This document shows, piece by piece, positions 1 to 12,004 of a DNA stretch of 64,000 nucleotides. The stretch's first letter is position 1; every line of letters begins with the position of its first letter. Source of the stretch: Curvularia sp. ZM96 (taxonomy: Eukaryota > Ascomycota > Dothideomycetes > Pleosporales > Pleosporaceae); NCBI GenBank assembly GCA_022457065.1, contig JAJGBQ010000003.1, positions 2,046,001 through 2,110,000 of the forward strand, read 5' to 3'. A program made the position numbers and the translations under genes. Below the pieces are notes generated by a model that saw only the letters and a program-made list of their open reading frames with translations, made no database searches and had not been told where the DNA came from.

Positions 1-429
1 AGGGGTGGCACCAGAACCTCGGTCGTTGAAGCTTGTCGGACAAGAAGACCAATCCTGCTCGAAATACCCTTGTCTCACGTACAATATATGCGCCGAGGCA
101 CCCAAGGGGACTTTGAGGCAAAACTCCATTCTTTGTTTGTGATGTTTCCCGGCTTTACATCCCAAAGCCGTAGCCCTTGTCTCACTGAAAATTCAAACAT
201 CATCCAAACATGTGATTAGTTGAGCTACGGAACATCAGTCTAAACTCAACTACAACTCTTCACTTAACAATCGCCTGACCTATGCAAGCCCATCTGATCT
301 CTTGGTGAAGTGCAATCACGTGCATACCCACGCTAGTCGGCCCCTGCAAGGATAACGCAGCATCGGACCCTGTCTTTCCTTGCCGTCCCAAATAATTCTC
401 ACCCCGCAACGTCGCATTCACAAAGAACA
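1..429. other. Intergenic, left edge
   Basis: No reading frame here looks like a conserved protein. The stretch is the upstream region of the lcl3-like gene and possibly the flank of a gene outside the window. I see no repeat or RNA gene. Confidence 0.5.
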
Positions 430-1305
430 ATGCGATGGCCGTGGTCAGGCGCCGCCGATGAAGAAAAGAAGAACGGCGTCTCTTCACGAGCCGCGTCAAT
501 CGACTTTGCAGGGACCCTGATTCCATCATTGGCGCTAGCTGCATCAATGGTTGCTGCTGTTCGTTTCTACAAGGCCTATCTGCGAAGAATACCAACAGTC
601 AACCACATCAAACCAACCTACTTCCGCCGCAAAAGCGTTTTTGGCCAAGTCACGAGTGTGGGAGATGCAGACAATTTCAGATTGTACCACACGCCAGGTG
701 GAAGGATAGCAGGATGGGGCTGGCTCCCTTGGAAGAGGGTGCCGACCAAGAAAGAGGCCTTGGCCCAACAGACAGTGAGTGTTGCTAAGTAGCTGAGCCC
801 CAACTACTCTGTCTTGGCCGTTTGTGTTCCTCAAACCAGCTACTAACTAGACCAACAGCTTCACATACGCATCGCTGGGGTGGACGCGCCTGAACTTGCA
901 CACTGGGGCAGAGAGGCCCAGCCATTTGCAAAGGAAGCCCATGACTGGCTTATCAACTTCATCCACCATCGCCGAGTACGCGCATACATATACAGGCGTG
1001 ACCAGTACGACCGCGTGGTAGCTCAAGTTTACGTGCGCCGATGGCTCCTGAAGAAGGACGTGGGATTGGAAATGTTGAAGGCAGGACTAGCCACAGTGTA
1101 TGAAGCCAAGTCGGGTGCTGAGTTTGGTAGTGCTGAAGAGCAGTACCGGGCTGCAGAGAAGAAGGCTCGAGACAGCCAGGTTGGAATGTGGGCCAAGCCG
1201 AGTTTGAGACAGAGACTGAGCGGTGTGCAGACAAAGCCATTAGAGAGTCCACGAGAGTACAAGGCTCGGCACAGCGCGGCAGACAAGGCGAAGAAGGCGG
1301 GATGA
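430..1305 (+). CDS. lcl3: Lcl3-like membrane-anchored staphylococcal-type nuclease
   Basis: Two exons, 430..774 and 859..1305, give 263 residues. The 84-nt intron has GTGAGT, a perfect TACTAAC branch point at 841 and a CAG acceptor, and joins in phase 0 to read ..AQQT-LHIRIAGVDAPE... Residues about 26-50 form one hydrophobic membrane segment. The rest is a staphylococcal nuclease fold (SNase/TNase): the VGDADNFRLYH strand, RIAGVDAPE, and RDQYDRVVAQVYV carry the arginine and acidic positions of the active site. Fungal Lcl3 proteins have this length and order and are reported at mitochondria or lipid droplets; that location is family knowledge. The start is the first ATG before the membrane segment. 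The C-terminus is basic and Ala/Lys-rich. Confidence 0.9.
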
Positions 1306-2253
1306 GATGACTCTACCACGAGGAGACTGCGATGCGTACAGTAGACACAGGAACAGATCGGGGCTACGATCGAGGCGATCTCACTCATAGCGCCGGCTCA
1401 ATGCTAGACAGCGACCAATATTTGGCCGTACGGGCCGACGACTCCACAAAGCCCTCTCAAAACCTTGGAGTTTATCGATGACTGTGCTATGGCGGTTACA
1501 AAATTTGTTAAGGGTGCGGAGCGGCTCCACGATTCGCGCGAAATGTAGTCTAGGGTTGAGCAGGGCACGAATCATGCTAGATATCCTGAGAAGGAAATAG
1601 GACTACCCACAAAGCACGCCAGGCCCTCAAAAACAGTAATGCAATGTCGACGCACGTGCGCTAGGGTTCGCAAGCTAAGACCCGTGTGACTGTATGGAGA
1701 GAAAGCTCTGCAAAACGATGTCAAAAATTCTGCTCATCGGCGCTGCGTGCCAACAACGGTCGGGGCATCGATCTTCGGCGCCGTAATCGGTCCTCCACAT
1801 GGGCGTTCTGTTGTGACAAGACGGGACAATGGCCGGGCGGGCAGACTGGCAATGCCATGAGCGTACGCATGTAGCTGTTGACTCACCACATGGAGACGCG
1901 CGAGCATTTGAACCCGCGAAGTCAGCGTGGAATGCAGCCGTTGTCCAGCTTCTCTTTATCGTGTCATTGATGATCGCCGTCGGTCTTATCTGAGCGTTAT
2001 CGGAGACAGCTTGATTGGCCCGTCGCGCATCATTGGATTTTTTTTGGCTGCCGCATAGCAGCTTTCCCCACAGATTGTTCATAAACCTTGAGGGAGTCAT
2101 TCGTGCTGTGGCTCCGCTAAGGGTCGAGCTGTAGCCCTTTAATTGCCTTGTCCCGGCCACCGAGCGACCTTTTTCCAGCGCGTTGCGTCGCCCTTCCTTC
2201 TCGCTCCCACCCACATCGAGCCCGAAGCCCTCAAGCCGCTTGTGCGCCTGCAA
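1306..2253. other. Intergenic; promoter region of the CPSase gene
   Basis: No supported gene. It includes the GCN4/CpcA-type site listed separately. A 192-codon open frame on the minus strand here has no recognisable protein character. Confidence 0.5.
1879..1885. promoter_or_regulatory. GCN4/CpcA-type site TGACTCA
   Basis: The heptamer TGACTCA is the exact palindromic consensus of the bZIP factors Gcn4 (yeast), CPC1 (Neurospora) and CpcA (Aspergillus), which induce amino-acid biosynthesis under starvation. It lies about 370 bp upstream of the ATG of the arginine-specific CPSase gene, a known class of target. A one-mismatch version, TGACTCC on the minus strand, sits at 2093-2099. Function is inferred from sequence and position. 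Confidence 0.55.
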
Positions 2254-5200
2254 ATGGCTCTCTGCGGGCGTCTAGCACGTCGCGTACCTACCCTCACAGG
2301 TCAAACCCGTTCAATTGCCTCGACATGCTCGCGGAGTTTCACATCTCGGGCCGCTCGTCCTCTGAGTGGTCTCCGCTCGAGCAGTGAGTCGCCTTCAGTC
2401 CACCGACAACTGCGGGCATTCACAAAAGTCGCGACAACATTGAACAAGACACAGACAGCACCCAATGCCGAGGCTTACCTCAAGAGCGGCGTCATTTCTG
2501 GCGCACAGGATCTTGTGGACGTGAAGAAAGTCCTGGTTATTGGTAGTGGCGGTCTCAGCATTGGTCAGGCGGGAGAGTTTGACTACTCAGGTGCGCAAAC
2601 AAAACGACAAGATCAACACGCAAAAAAGATTCCATACTCACTCAATTTCCAGGTTCACAAGCGCTCAAGGCCTTGAGGGAAGCGGGCGTCAAGTCTGTTC
2701 TGCTCAACCCCAACATTGCTACCATTCAGACATCCCACGTGCTCGCCGATGAAATCTACTACCTGCCTGTAACGCCCGAATACGCCGAATATGTCATCCA
2801 AAAGGAGAAGCCAGATGGAATCTTCCTCAGTTTTGGTGGCCAGACTGCATTGAACCTGGGTGTCCAGATGGACGCCAAAGGTATTTTCGAAAAGTACGGT
2901 GTCAAGGTGCTCGGTACTAGCGTCCAGACTCTCAAGACCAGCGAGGACCGTGACCTCTTCGCCCGCGCTCTAGAAGAGATCAACATCCCTATTGCCAAGT
3001 CTATTGCTGTTTCCTCGGTTGACGAGGCATTGGACGCCGCTGAGAAGGTCGGATACCCCATCATTGTTCGTGCTGCGTATGCGCTTGGTGGTCTTGGTTC
3101 TGGTTTCGCAAACAACCCCGAGGAGTTGAAGAACCTCTCGGCTCGTTCGCTCACCCTGTCACCCCAGATTTTGGTCGAGAAGTCGCTCAAGGGCTGGAAG
3201 GAGGCTGAGTACGAGGTTGTGCGTGATGCAAGCGACAACTGCATCACAGTTTGCAATATGGAGAACTTTGATCCCCTTGGTGTCCACACTGGTGACAGTA
3301 TCGTTGTATCTCCAAGTCAAACATTCAGCGACGAGGAATACCACATGCTCCGCTCTGCTTCTATCAAGATTGTTCGACACTTGGGAGTCGTTGGAGAGTG
3401 CAATGTGCAATACTGCCTGCAGCCAGATGGTCTCGACTACCGAGTCATTGAAGTCAACGCCCGTCTCTCTCGTTCCTCCGCACTGGCATCCAAGGCAACT
3501 GGTTACCCTCTGGCTTACACCGCGGCTAAGATTGGTCTTGGACATACTCTCCCTGAACTGCCAAACGCTGTTACCAAGACCACGACTGCAAACTTCGAGC
3601 CCAGTTTGGACTACGTCGTTACCAAGATGCCTCGATGGGATCTCAGCAAGTTCCAGAACGTCAAGCGCGACATTGGTAGCTCCATGAAGTCGGTCGGTGA
3701 GGTTATGGCTATTGGTCGTACATTCGAGGAGTCTTTCCAGAAGGCCTGCCGACAAGTCGACCCCAAGTATCTCGGTTTCCAGGGCGAGAAGTACGGTGAG
3801 AACCTCGACGAGGAGCTCAAGAACCCTACCGATCGCCGATGGCTCGCTGTTGGTCAGGCTCTGTTCCACGAAGGCTACTCCGTCGACAGGGTCCACGATC
3901 TTACCAAGATTGACAAGTGGTTCCTGCACAAGCTGCAGAACATTGTCGACTGCACAAAGGAGCTTGAGAACATTGGCAGCCTGTTTGGCCTCAAGAAGGA
4001 AATCATCCTCAAGGCCAAGAAGCTCGGTTTCTCTGACAAGCAGATTGCCAAGGCAGTCAACAGCACAGAAGACGAGGTCCGCGCACGCAGGACAGGCTTT
4101 GGCATCAGGCCATGGGTGAAGAGGATCGACACATTGGCTGCTGAGTTCCCGGCAAACACGAGTAAGTTTGTTTATACCGCATCTTGCTAAGAGCTATACT
4201 GATGATTGGTAGACTACCTTTACACCACCTACAACGCCTCGTCCCACGACGTCACCTTTGACGACCACGGTGTCATTGTTCTTGGCAGCGGTGTCTACCG
4301 CATTGGAAGTTCGGTCGAGTTCGATTGGTGCGCTGTCAACGCTACCCGCTCCCTCAACGCCCTTGGCAAGAAGACTGTCATGATCAACTACAACCCAGAG
4401 ACTTACAGCACGGATTTCGATGTCGCTGACAAGCTTTACTTTGAAGAGCTCAGCTACGAGCGTGTCATGGACATCTACGAGCTTGAAACCGCTAGCGGTG
4501 TTGTTGTCTCTGTTGGTGGCCAGCTTCCTCAGAACATTGCTCTGAAGCTACAAGAGTCTGGCAAGGCCAAGGTTCTCGGAACTAACCCTGAAGACATTGA
4601 CAAGGCCGAGGATCGCCACAAGTTCTCTTCCATCCTCGACTCCATTGGTGTAGACCAGCCAGCCTGGAAGGAGCTCACTTCATACGAGGACGCCAAGCAG
4701 TTCGCATCCTCGGTTGGATACCCAGTCCTTGTCCGCCCATCGTACGTTCTTTCTGGTGCTGCCATGACTGTCATCCGTGGAGAGGAGGAGCTGAAGGAGA
4801 AGCTCCTCGCTGCCTCCAACGTCTCTCCCGACCACCCCGTCGTCATCACCAAGTTCATCGACGGTGCTCAGGAGATTGACTGTGATGCTGTCGCCTCCAA
4901 CGGAAACGTCCTTGTCCATGCTGTCAGTGAACACGTTGAGAACGCTGGTGTTCACTCTGGTGACGCTACTCTTGTGCTGCCACCAGTCAACCTTGACAAG
5001 CGCATCCAAGAGCGTGTCAAGGAGATTGCGGACAAGGTCGCTAAGGCCTGGAACATTACCGGTCCCTTCAACATGCAGATCATCAAGGAGGAAGTCGAGG
5101 GCTCTGAACCAAACCTCAAGGTCATCGAGTGCAACCTCCGTGCTTCTCGTTCATTCCCCTTCGTCAGCAAGGTTCTTGGCACCAACTTCATCGACGTTGC

Positions 5201-5930
5201 CACAAAGGCTCTTGTTGGCCGTGACGTCCCTGAGCCCACCGACCTCATGGCTGTCGAGAGGAACTACCTCGCTACCAAGGTCCCTCAGTTCTCCTGGACC
5301 AGGTTGGCCGGTGCTGATCCCTACCTCGGTGTAGAGATGTCTTCCACTGGTGAGATGGCCTGCTTCGGTAAGGACCTTGTTGAGGCCTACTGGGCGTCCG
5401 CGCAATCACAGATGAACTTCCGCCTTCCCCAGCCCGGTGAGGGTCTCCTGTTCGGTGGTGATGTCACTCCTGGCTCGCTCCACTCCAACTCTCTGATCCA
5501 GATTGCCAAGTACGTGCACAAGCTCGGCTACAGGTTCCTTGCCGCCAACCAGGAGGTCAAGGAGCTTCTGGAGAAGAACACCGAGGGCGTCACTGTTAAT
5601 GTTATCGAGTTCCCCAAGGATGACAAGAGGAAGCTGCGCGAGGTGTTTGAGAAGAACGACATCCGCGGCTGCTTCAACTTGGCCAAGTACAGGGCGAACG
5701 GTCTGTTTGATGAGGACTACGTCATGAGGAGGAACGCCGTCGACTTCGGCGTGCCATTGTTCATGGAGCCCAAGGTGAGTTTATTGCTTATATTCATGAT
5801 GTACACAGCTAACGTATTTTAGACTGCCGTTCTGTTTGCTCAATGTATGAGCGAGAAGCTCCCCAAGAAGGAGGGCATCCCCAGCGAGGTCAGGTCATGG
5901 AGTGACTTTGTCGGCGGCCGACCATTGTAA
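2254..5930 (+). CDS. cpa2: Arginine-specific carbamoyl-phosphate synthase, large subunit, mitochondrial
   Basis: Four exons (2254..2590, 2653..4161, 4213..5774, 5823..5930) encode 1,171 residues. It makes carbamoyl phosphate from glutamine-derived ammonia, bicarbonate and two ATP for arginine synthesis, working with a small glutaminase subunit not seen here. The first splice restores the ATP-grasp N-terminus, GGLSIGQAGEFDYSGSQALK; the second gives ANTNYLYTTYNAS at the junction of the two synthetase halves. The second half repeats the start motif (VLGSGVYRIGSSVEFD). A C-terminal MGS-like regulatory domain follows, near FPKDDKRKLREVFEKNDIRG. The first in-frame ATG, 2254, opens an Arg/Ser-rich, acid-poor leader of about 60 residues typical of a mitochondrial presequence. 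Yeast Cpa2 is about 1,118 residues, so the extra length is the leader. The URA2-type fused form is excluded by the absence of GATase and ATCase domains. Confidence 0.95.
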
Positions 5931-6555
5931 ACGGCCCATTGAGTGCTCAAACTTAGATGTGGGAAAACGGAGTACTGGGATTCAAGATCTAGCCGAAGCT
6001 GGCACCACGATCGGAGTGTGTTTCTCAGGAAAAGGGTTGGGATAAAAATTATGTTCTAGTATGTACAGCGTTCTCGTGTCACGACCAACTGCTTTTGCAG
6101 TTCAGAGCCGTGGTATTCCCTTTGCTTTTGGCCTGGTGGAAATTTTCATCAATTGTGTGGCTAGGTAACACAAATACTTATGTAGTTCAATCTGAGCTTC
6201 TCATGTTTTGGTAACCAACATTTTCGGCCGAGTTCAAGTTCAATCCTGATTTGTTTGCTTTTTACAAGCAGCTAGCCTCACTAATTGAGAATTTGGACAG
6301 AAAACAGGGCTGGCAAGCGTTGGGCATGCTAGGGTGATAAAGCTCGGCATAAGTGCACTTGCGGACCTTGGTAAATGCACCCACGAATTGTAACTCTCGC
6401 CGTAGTATTTATCGCCAACTCTGGAGGCTATGCCAATTGCAGCATTAAGACGGAAAACTATCATGCCCGCGGCGCAGCTAGCTGCTGTGACATACTCGAG
6501 CCGTGTTAGGACGCGAATCATGAGTGTCGATCGTGCAGCGTGCTGGTGCAAGTAT

Positions 6556-6689
6556 ACGTCATTAGCAGGTGGGGCAAGGGGCCAGCGGGGGGTTTCGTGG
6601 AGGGGCAATAGGGAGCTGGAGCTACAGCCGTAGGTGCCATTTACATACCTTGATTTCCTGCTTTTATAAGCCCAAATCCCTTTTCCCCT
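6556..6689 (+). promoter_or_regulatory. Stress-type promoter of the Gly-rich repeat gene
   Basis: Within 135 bp are a CRE-like TACGTCA at 6556, AGGGG at 6577 and 6601, a TATA box (TATAAG) at 6665 and CCCCT at 6685. AGGGG/CCCCT is the core of the stress response element bound by Msn2/4-type zinc-finger factors. The cluster is about 300 bp upstream of the ATG and just upstream of the predicted leader intron. Individual five-base matches are weak evidence; the clustering at a TATA box is what makes the call. Confidence 0.45.
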
Positions 6690-6745
6690 CTTTCAAACCT
6701 GAATCCAACCTGAATTACTGCTTTTGAGTTCAATTCTTACATACA

Positions 6746-6965
6746 GTGAGTTGCTTCTTTTCTCGCATCCACCTGTCGCGTTGTATGCAGTGCCGTGGCA
6801 TTGAGACCTACCCCCGCATGCAATTGAGCTATCCCTGAGCTTCTCACGGTGCTCAAAACAAGCTTCCAGAGTCTCAAGCAAGCTGGCAGGCTTCGTCTTG
6901 TGTCTTATCACAGGAACATTAACATTTCCGTCATCTATACAACGTTGCCTGCTCTACTAACACAG
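6746..6965 (+). other. Probable 5'-UTR intron
   Basis: A GTGAGT donor at 6746 and a CTACTAAC branch point at 6954, followed at once by a CACAG acceptor ending at 6965, define a 220-nt intron between the TATA box and the ATG at 6989. No ATG-led frame joins it to the coding region, so it would lie in the leader. Confidence 0.5.
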
Positions 6966-6988
6966 CTTCAGATCTCTGAACTTTAGCC

Positions 6989-8250
6989 ATGTCTTACAAC
7001 GACGAACGCAGCGAGTACGGACAGTCCGGCCGTTCCCAGGGCGGATACTCTGGTGGTGGAAGCGGCTACGGAGACGACAACAGGTCGGGTGGTTATGGAC
7101 GCGAGAATGACAATGATCGTCCATCAGGCGGCTATGGAGGCCGTGACAATGATAATGACCGCCCGTCTGGTGGTTACGGTGGCAGCTCAGGTGGTTACGG
7201 AGGCGGCTCAAGACGTGATGACGACAATGATCGTCCATCGGGCGGCTATGGAAGCTCGAGGCGTGACGATGACAATGATCGCCCCTCGGGCGGTTACGGA
7301 GGCTCACGACGTGACGACGACAACGATCGCCCCTCCGGTGGCTATGGAGGCAGCTCAGGAGGCTATGGAGGCTCACGACGTGATGATGACAACGACAGGC
7401 CTTCGGGCGGTTACGGTAGTTCAAGGCGTGACGACGATAACGATCGCCCCTCCGGTGGCTATGGAGGCAGCTCAGGAGGATATGGCGGATCAGGACGCAA
7501 TGATGACAACGATCGTCCATCTGGCGGCTATGGAGGCTCAAAACGCGATGACGACAATGAAAGGCCCTCAGGCGGTTACGGAGGCAGCTCAGGAGGACAC
7601 AGTGGATCCGGTAGCCATGGAGGCCAGCAATCCACTGGCACGTCTTATGGCGGAGGTGGTGCGTATGGAGGATCCTCTGACGATTTCTCTGGTGCAGCCC
7701 AGCACGCTGCCTCTGAATACGGCAACAATGGCGACTCCAGCCTATTCACCAGCGCCCTTGGTATGTTGGCCGGTAACAAGCAGAACTACCAAAACGAGAG
7801 CGTGGACGAGGATGATGCCGTCAAGCAGCACGAGAAATTCTATGGAAACGGTGGTAGTGGAGGAGGCCAGGCCAGCTCGAACAACGTTGGTGCCGCTGCT
7901 GCGATGCAGGCGCTGAAGATGTTCAACAGCAGCAGCAACGAGGACGCCAAGGGTGGACAGAACAAGTTCATCGGCATGGCCATGGGTCAGGCTGCCCAGC
8001 TCTTTGATAAGCAGCAGAGCCAGGGCAACACGGTAGGCACTCTTGACCATAACATTGAAACAATCTCTAACAGAAACAGGACCCGAGCGCTACCAAGCAA
8101 GATGCCATTGTCCAGGCTGGAAAGCTGGCTCTTCAGTTCTACATGAAGTCGCAGATGGGCGGAGGCAGTGGTGGCGGCAGTGGTGGTGGCAGTTCCGGTG
8201 GCGCTCTTGGTGGTGTGCTGAACATGGCCAGCCAGTTTTTGTCGAAGTAG
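6989..8250 (+). CDS. Gly/Tyr/Ser-rich repeat protein with a conserved C-terminal region (DUF7721-like)
   Basis: Two exons, 6989..8032 and 8080..8250, give 404 residues. Residues about 35-208 are a low-complexity tract with nine copies of a [ND]DN[DE]RPSGGYG unit, often led by RRD and followed by GSSGGYGGS. A conserved-looking part follows: an acidic stretch (ESVDEDDAVKQHEKFYG), then alpha-helical segments (AAAAMQALKMF, FIGMAMGQAAQLFD, DAIVQAGKLALQFYMKSQMG), a Gly/Ser linker and a hydrophobic C-terminus. From memory this resembles fungal proteins called beta-flanking proteins (DUF7721), whose function is unknown. There is no signal peptide. The Arg/Gly/Tyr composition resembles condensate-forming sequences, which is inference only. 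The 47-nt intron interrupts the helical region. Confidence 0.8.
7106..7612 (+). repeat. Tandem repeat encoding DNDRPSGGYG units
   Basis: Nine imperfect units of about 45 to 66 bp lie in phase with the reading frame and differ mostly at third codon positions. Unit length varies by optional GSSGGYGGS insertions. Copy number probably varies between strains. Confidence 0.85.
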
Positions 8251-10303
8251 TCTGACTGACCAAGGAGGTTATTATAGAAGTCAACAATCTGAATTGGTCA
8301 TTTAACATAAGTTCATGATCATTGGTTTTGGTACAGCAATAACGAAGATCGATGATGATACGCGAATAGCCCTGTTTGCAAATTTAGAAAGACAACGATG
8401 ATTGACATCCTGTCTCTCCCTTCGAATTGATTTTACTAGAAACTGAAAGCGAGAACACTTGAAGCATGATTCATTGCCGTATATCCATTTCTGAGTTTGA
8501 GTCTGCTGGCCCATGTGAGAGTTTTCACCTTGATTGCTAGTGTTGAGCTATATTGATACAGGAGCGAATGCTGCCAGATTGGTAGTGTTGACGTGTAAAA
8601 CCCCACAGTTCCGTTATCACTGTCCCATCTTTAGACTTTTCTGAATGAACAAGGCGGTGACCTGAAATCAGCTCCACGCTTTTTACTGTTATCACCAGGG
8701 TAGGGAGAACCGCGTAGGCAGTTCAAGTCCAGCGAAACGGAGTTGGGCAGGCATTCCAGAGCCTCATGCAAATAACAAAGCATTAGTTTCCGGTGTAAAC
8801 CCGGATGTGCGTCTATCGGTCTCGAAATTCATGCTGTGCAACCTTGGCTGCCGAAACCTCCAGCTGATAGGTTACCAACAACAAGAACAAGGACAGGGGG
8901 CATAAAATTCTTTCTCATGCATTTGTGTGCGACTTTACCATGCTGTGTTGCTAAATGGCATGAGCATATCTAAAGACTTGTTCTAGATGACTACAGCCCT
9001 CGAATTCAAATATTATCGGCAAAATATGAACTAATTACAGTACGGTCGTCTGAACCCTAAGACTGGCGAAGTCGTAAGTTGCGCTGGAGTGCGGGGTTTA
9101 CGATGCGTTCAGTTAGCTGCCGCAGCCCAGCCGTGCTTCGTTCTGCCGCTCAGACTGTTTCCCCCACATTTACAACCAAAATGTGGCAGCCAAGACCGGA
9201 TGCTTTGGGTGACTCTCGGAATCACGGCGTAATTCGGTAATGATCGCTCAGGCGGACTGATGCCTTTCCGGATTCCATACAACATCTGGCTCTCTCCTCA
9301 CCTGGGTATTGCAATTGATTCACCGCCACGGGTATGCTAAAGAGGGTACAGAGGATTGAGCAGTCAGACGTATACTGGGCTAGTGTTCATTTGAGTTCGA
9401 TGGCAAGTAGATTGTAGAAAACCAGGCATACGAAGTACAAAACGAAATGCTCTTCGGTCAAGAGCTGTACCTTGTCAAGCAGATCCCCGGCGCTAACATC
9501 TCGTATACCATGCAGAAGTACGAAGTACCATCCCAACTCAGCCAGCCGAATCGAAACTCAAAGCAATCAGCAATCAGCAATTTTAACTGCCGGAAATCAC
9601 ACCACTACGGCAGTGGAAACGCCACCCTCTCCAATCACATTAATCCATTACCACGAGTATCAGCGCACCCAGGGTGTTGATAGGGACCCGTCGTCGACAA
9701 CGGGACGCTGCGCCAGCCACCCGCGTGACGTGCGCCCTACTGGTACACAAGGACTAGGTCCAGGTGTCCCGATTCATCGGTAGACCACTGAAACGCAGCC
9801 AACACAATTGGGCACGCATCCTGCGCCAAGTGAACGGGGACTTGAATACTGTACAAGGCTAGTTTGGTGTGTTTGGGCTGCGGTGCTAGCACCCCCACCC
9901 ACCCCCCTTGTGAATACGGCGATGCTGGCCTATAGGTCGCAGTCGTCATTGCTGAAGTAGGATGTGCAAACGCGATCGCCTGCGTTGTTATCTCCGCATG
10001 CTGATTACCCTTTTCTTCTCGATAGTCCGCGCATATCGCTTTTCTCAATGTACTTAAGCGGAAAACGCCCCGCTCATTGCATTGATAAGCAGTTGGTTAT
10101 CTCATTTCTTTGTTTGCAAAAGGGTGTAGACTCGTCTTATGCTGGTTGTTTGTTTCTTTTTTGAAGCTATAGGAGGCGGGGATTTCCTGCAGGTTTTCAG
10201 CACGGGTTCATTTTGGGACATATGATTGCATGATTTCGCGCATCGCTAGCATTCCGAACGAACAGTGCCGACCAGAGGGAAAGCTAAACACAATAATTCT
10301 CTG
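8251..10303. other. Gene-free stretch of about 2 kb
   Basis: Open frames here are short (longest about 103 codons) and have no protein-like character. I see no tRNA, inverted-repeat element or long tandem repeat. It contains the 3' flank of the Gly-rich gene and the promoter of the DUF3445 gene. Confidence 0.5.
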
Positions 10304-11883
10304 ATGGCTTTCAGCTTCCTCTTGCTGCTTGGCGCGGCTTTCTTCGTTGTCTCGACCTGGACTCTTTTTCGACGAAGCAGACGCAGCATCCTCCTGCAAC
10401 GACTCTATGTTGGCGGAAGGCGAGTATCTGGTGCAAGAACGCCACCAAGGTCCTTGTCGCCTGAGAAAAAGCCTGAAATCACTCCAGAAGTCGATTACTC
10501 CACTAGCTTCCCGCCATCGCGACGCTCAGCTTTAGCTGAGATCTTGAAAGATGAAGCGCTGGACGAGCCATCAGAGGATTGGACCAACAACATCCTACCG
10601 ATGGAAACGTCGTATCTAAACGCCGATGAGACGAGCCGCCTCCCGTGCGGCATTTCCATAAAAGAAATCAAAGCTCTCGGCAGTTTCCCAGACTACGCTA
10701 CGCTCAGCGGCGTACCCCTCCCAGTGCCATATCCAGAATTTGATATCGCCAAAGCGTTACCTCGACCGTATCGACCATTTCGATGGCCGTACCACCAAAC
10801 GATGTGTAAGTTCTTTACATCAAAAAGGGCACATCATTTCAATTTACTAACTAACGCCAGCCCTCACCAAAATGCAACCCGACTGGTGGATCGAGCTGGA
10901 AAACACCTACATCGAACGCATCCAGCAACGCAAAGAACTCTTCACACAGCACGGCAAAGATGTCCTGAATGCCCTCCCAGGTTCCGAACTTGCCTGCAAA
11001 GAACTCATGGAGATGGCCCTGCAATTCCTCTGCGCCCGGTACCCTCACTACTTCTCCCTCTCCCCCAACAAAAGAGTGTTTCGAAACGGTATTCTCGGTA
11101 CCGAAGCGCATCTAGATCAAATGCATCCTTTGCACGTGCTGCTGGAGAATGTACCAGAGGACTTTGCAATTATGCAGAGAGATGACAAGACGGGAAGGTA
11201 TATCCTGCGTGCGGGTGTCATTTGCAGTGCGTTGGGATGGAATCTAGGGACAAAAATAGGAAGGAATCTTGCGGGTATACATGCACCAATTCCGGATTAT
11301 AAGGAGAAGATGCAGTTTTCCATGGATAGGTAAGTGCTTTTCCCCGCTTTCCCTTCAAGGTGGAAAAGAAGACAACTAAATAAGCCAACACAGATACTTT
11401 ACCAAAAAACCCACTGAGAAGCCCATCCAACGCGGCTCATGGGGTCTCGAAGTCTCGACGCCTCTGTACGCCCCTCCCGACTCCCCCCTCCTTGCCCATC
11501 GCACACACCAACTTCCCCCCTCAGAACTCCCCCTCTCCACTATCCACCTACGCGTAGACTGGCAGACCCTGCGGCGCCTCCCGCTCTCCGGCGCTGTCGT
11601 GTTCAACTTCAAAGCCTTGTTCACGCCTGTGGAGCAGTTCCGTGATGAGAAGGGTGTGCCGGGGCTGTTGCTTAGGGTGCTGGAGGAAGGCAAGGCGAAT
11701 CTGATGGAGTACAAGGGGACGTGGCATGTGGAGCATGTGGTTAAGCCTGCATTGAGGGAGTGGCATGAGGAGCAGATAGCGAAGGGGTGGGTGAAGGGGG
11801 ATTGGAAGGAGGCGGAGACATTGGACGAGAGCCCGTGGTTTGAAGGGTGGGAGGAGAAGTGGAGGGGAATGCAGGGGTTTTAG
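10304..11883 (+). CDS. DUF3445 family protein (heme-dependent oxidative N-demethylase-like), membrane-anchored
   Basis: Three exons (10304..10805, 10861..11329, 11394..11883) encode 486 residues. Residues 1-20 are a hydrophobic signal or anchor followed by FRRSRRS. The DUF3445 region runs from PFRWPYHQTMSLTKMQPDWWIEL through RAGVICSALGWNLGTKIG and the VIHAPIPDYK-type segment (here AGIHAPIPDYKEKMQFSMDRYF) to LRVDWQTLRRLPLSGAVVFNFK. Both introns restore these motifs exactly. Bacterial members have been described as heme-dependent demethylases; the role in fungi is not established. The ATG at 10304 is the first in frame. Its 3' end faces the monooxygenase on the other strand, with a MITE-like element between them. 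Confidence 0.85.
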
Positions 11884-12004
11884 AGGTGAAGAGAGAAGGA
11901 GAGGGAGGAAGAGTAGTATGACGATTAACGAATTTAATGAATCATGATCTGGGAAGGGGATGGCTGTGGAGTTACTTTTCAATTCAAGCATTATGGTAGC
12001 ATTG

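Noticed and set aside
1675..2253. 192-codon open frame on the minus strand upstream of the CPSase gene
   Set aside because: It starts at a non-ATG codon inside the CPSase leader region, has no motif, and overlaps the promoter of a certain gene.
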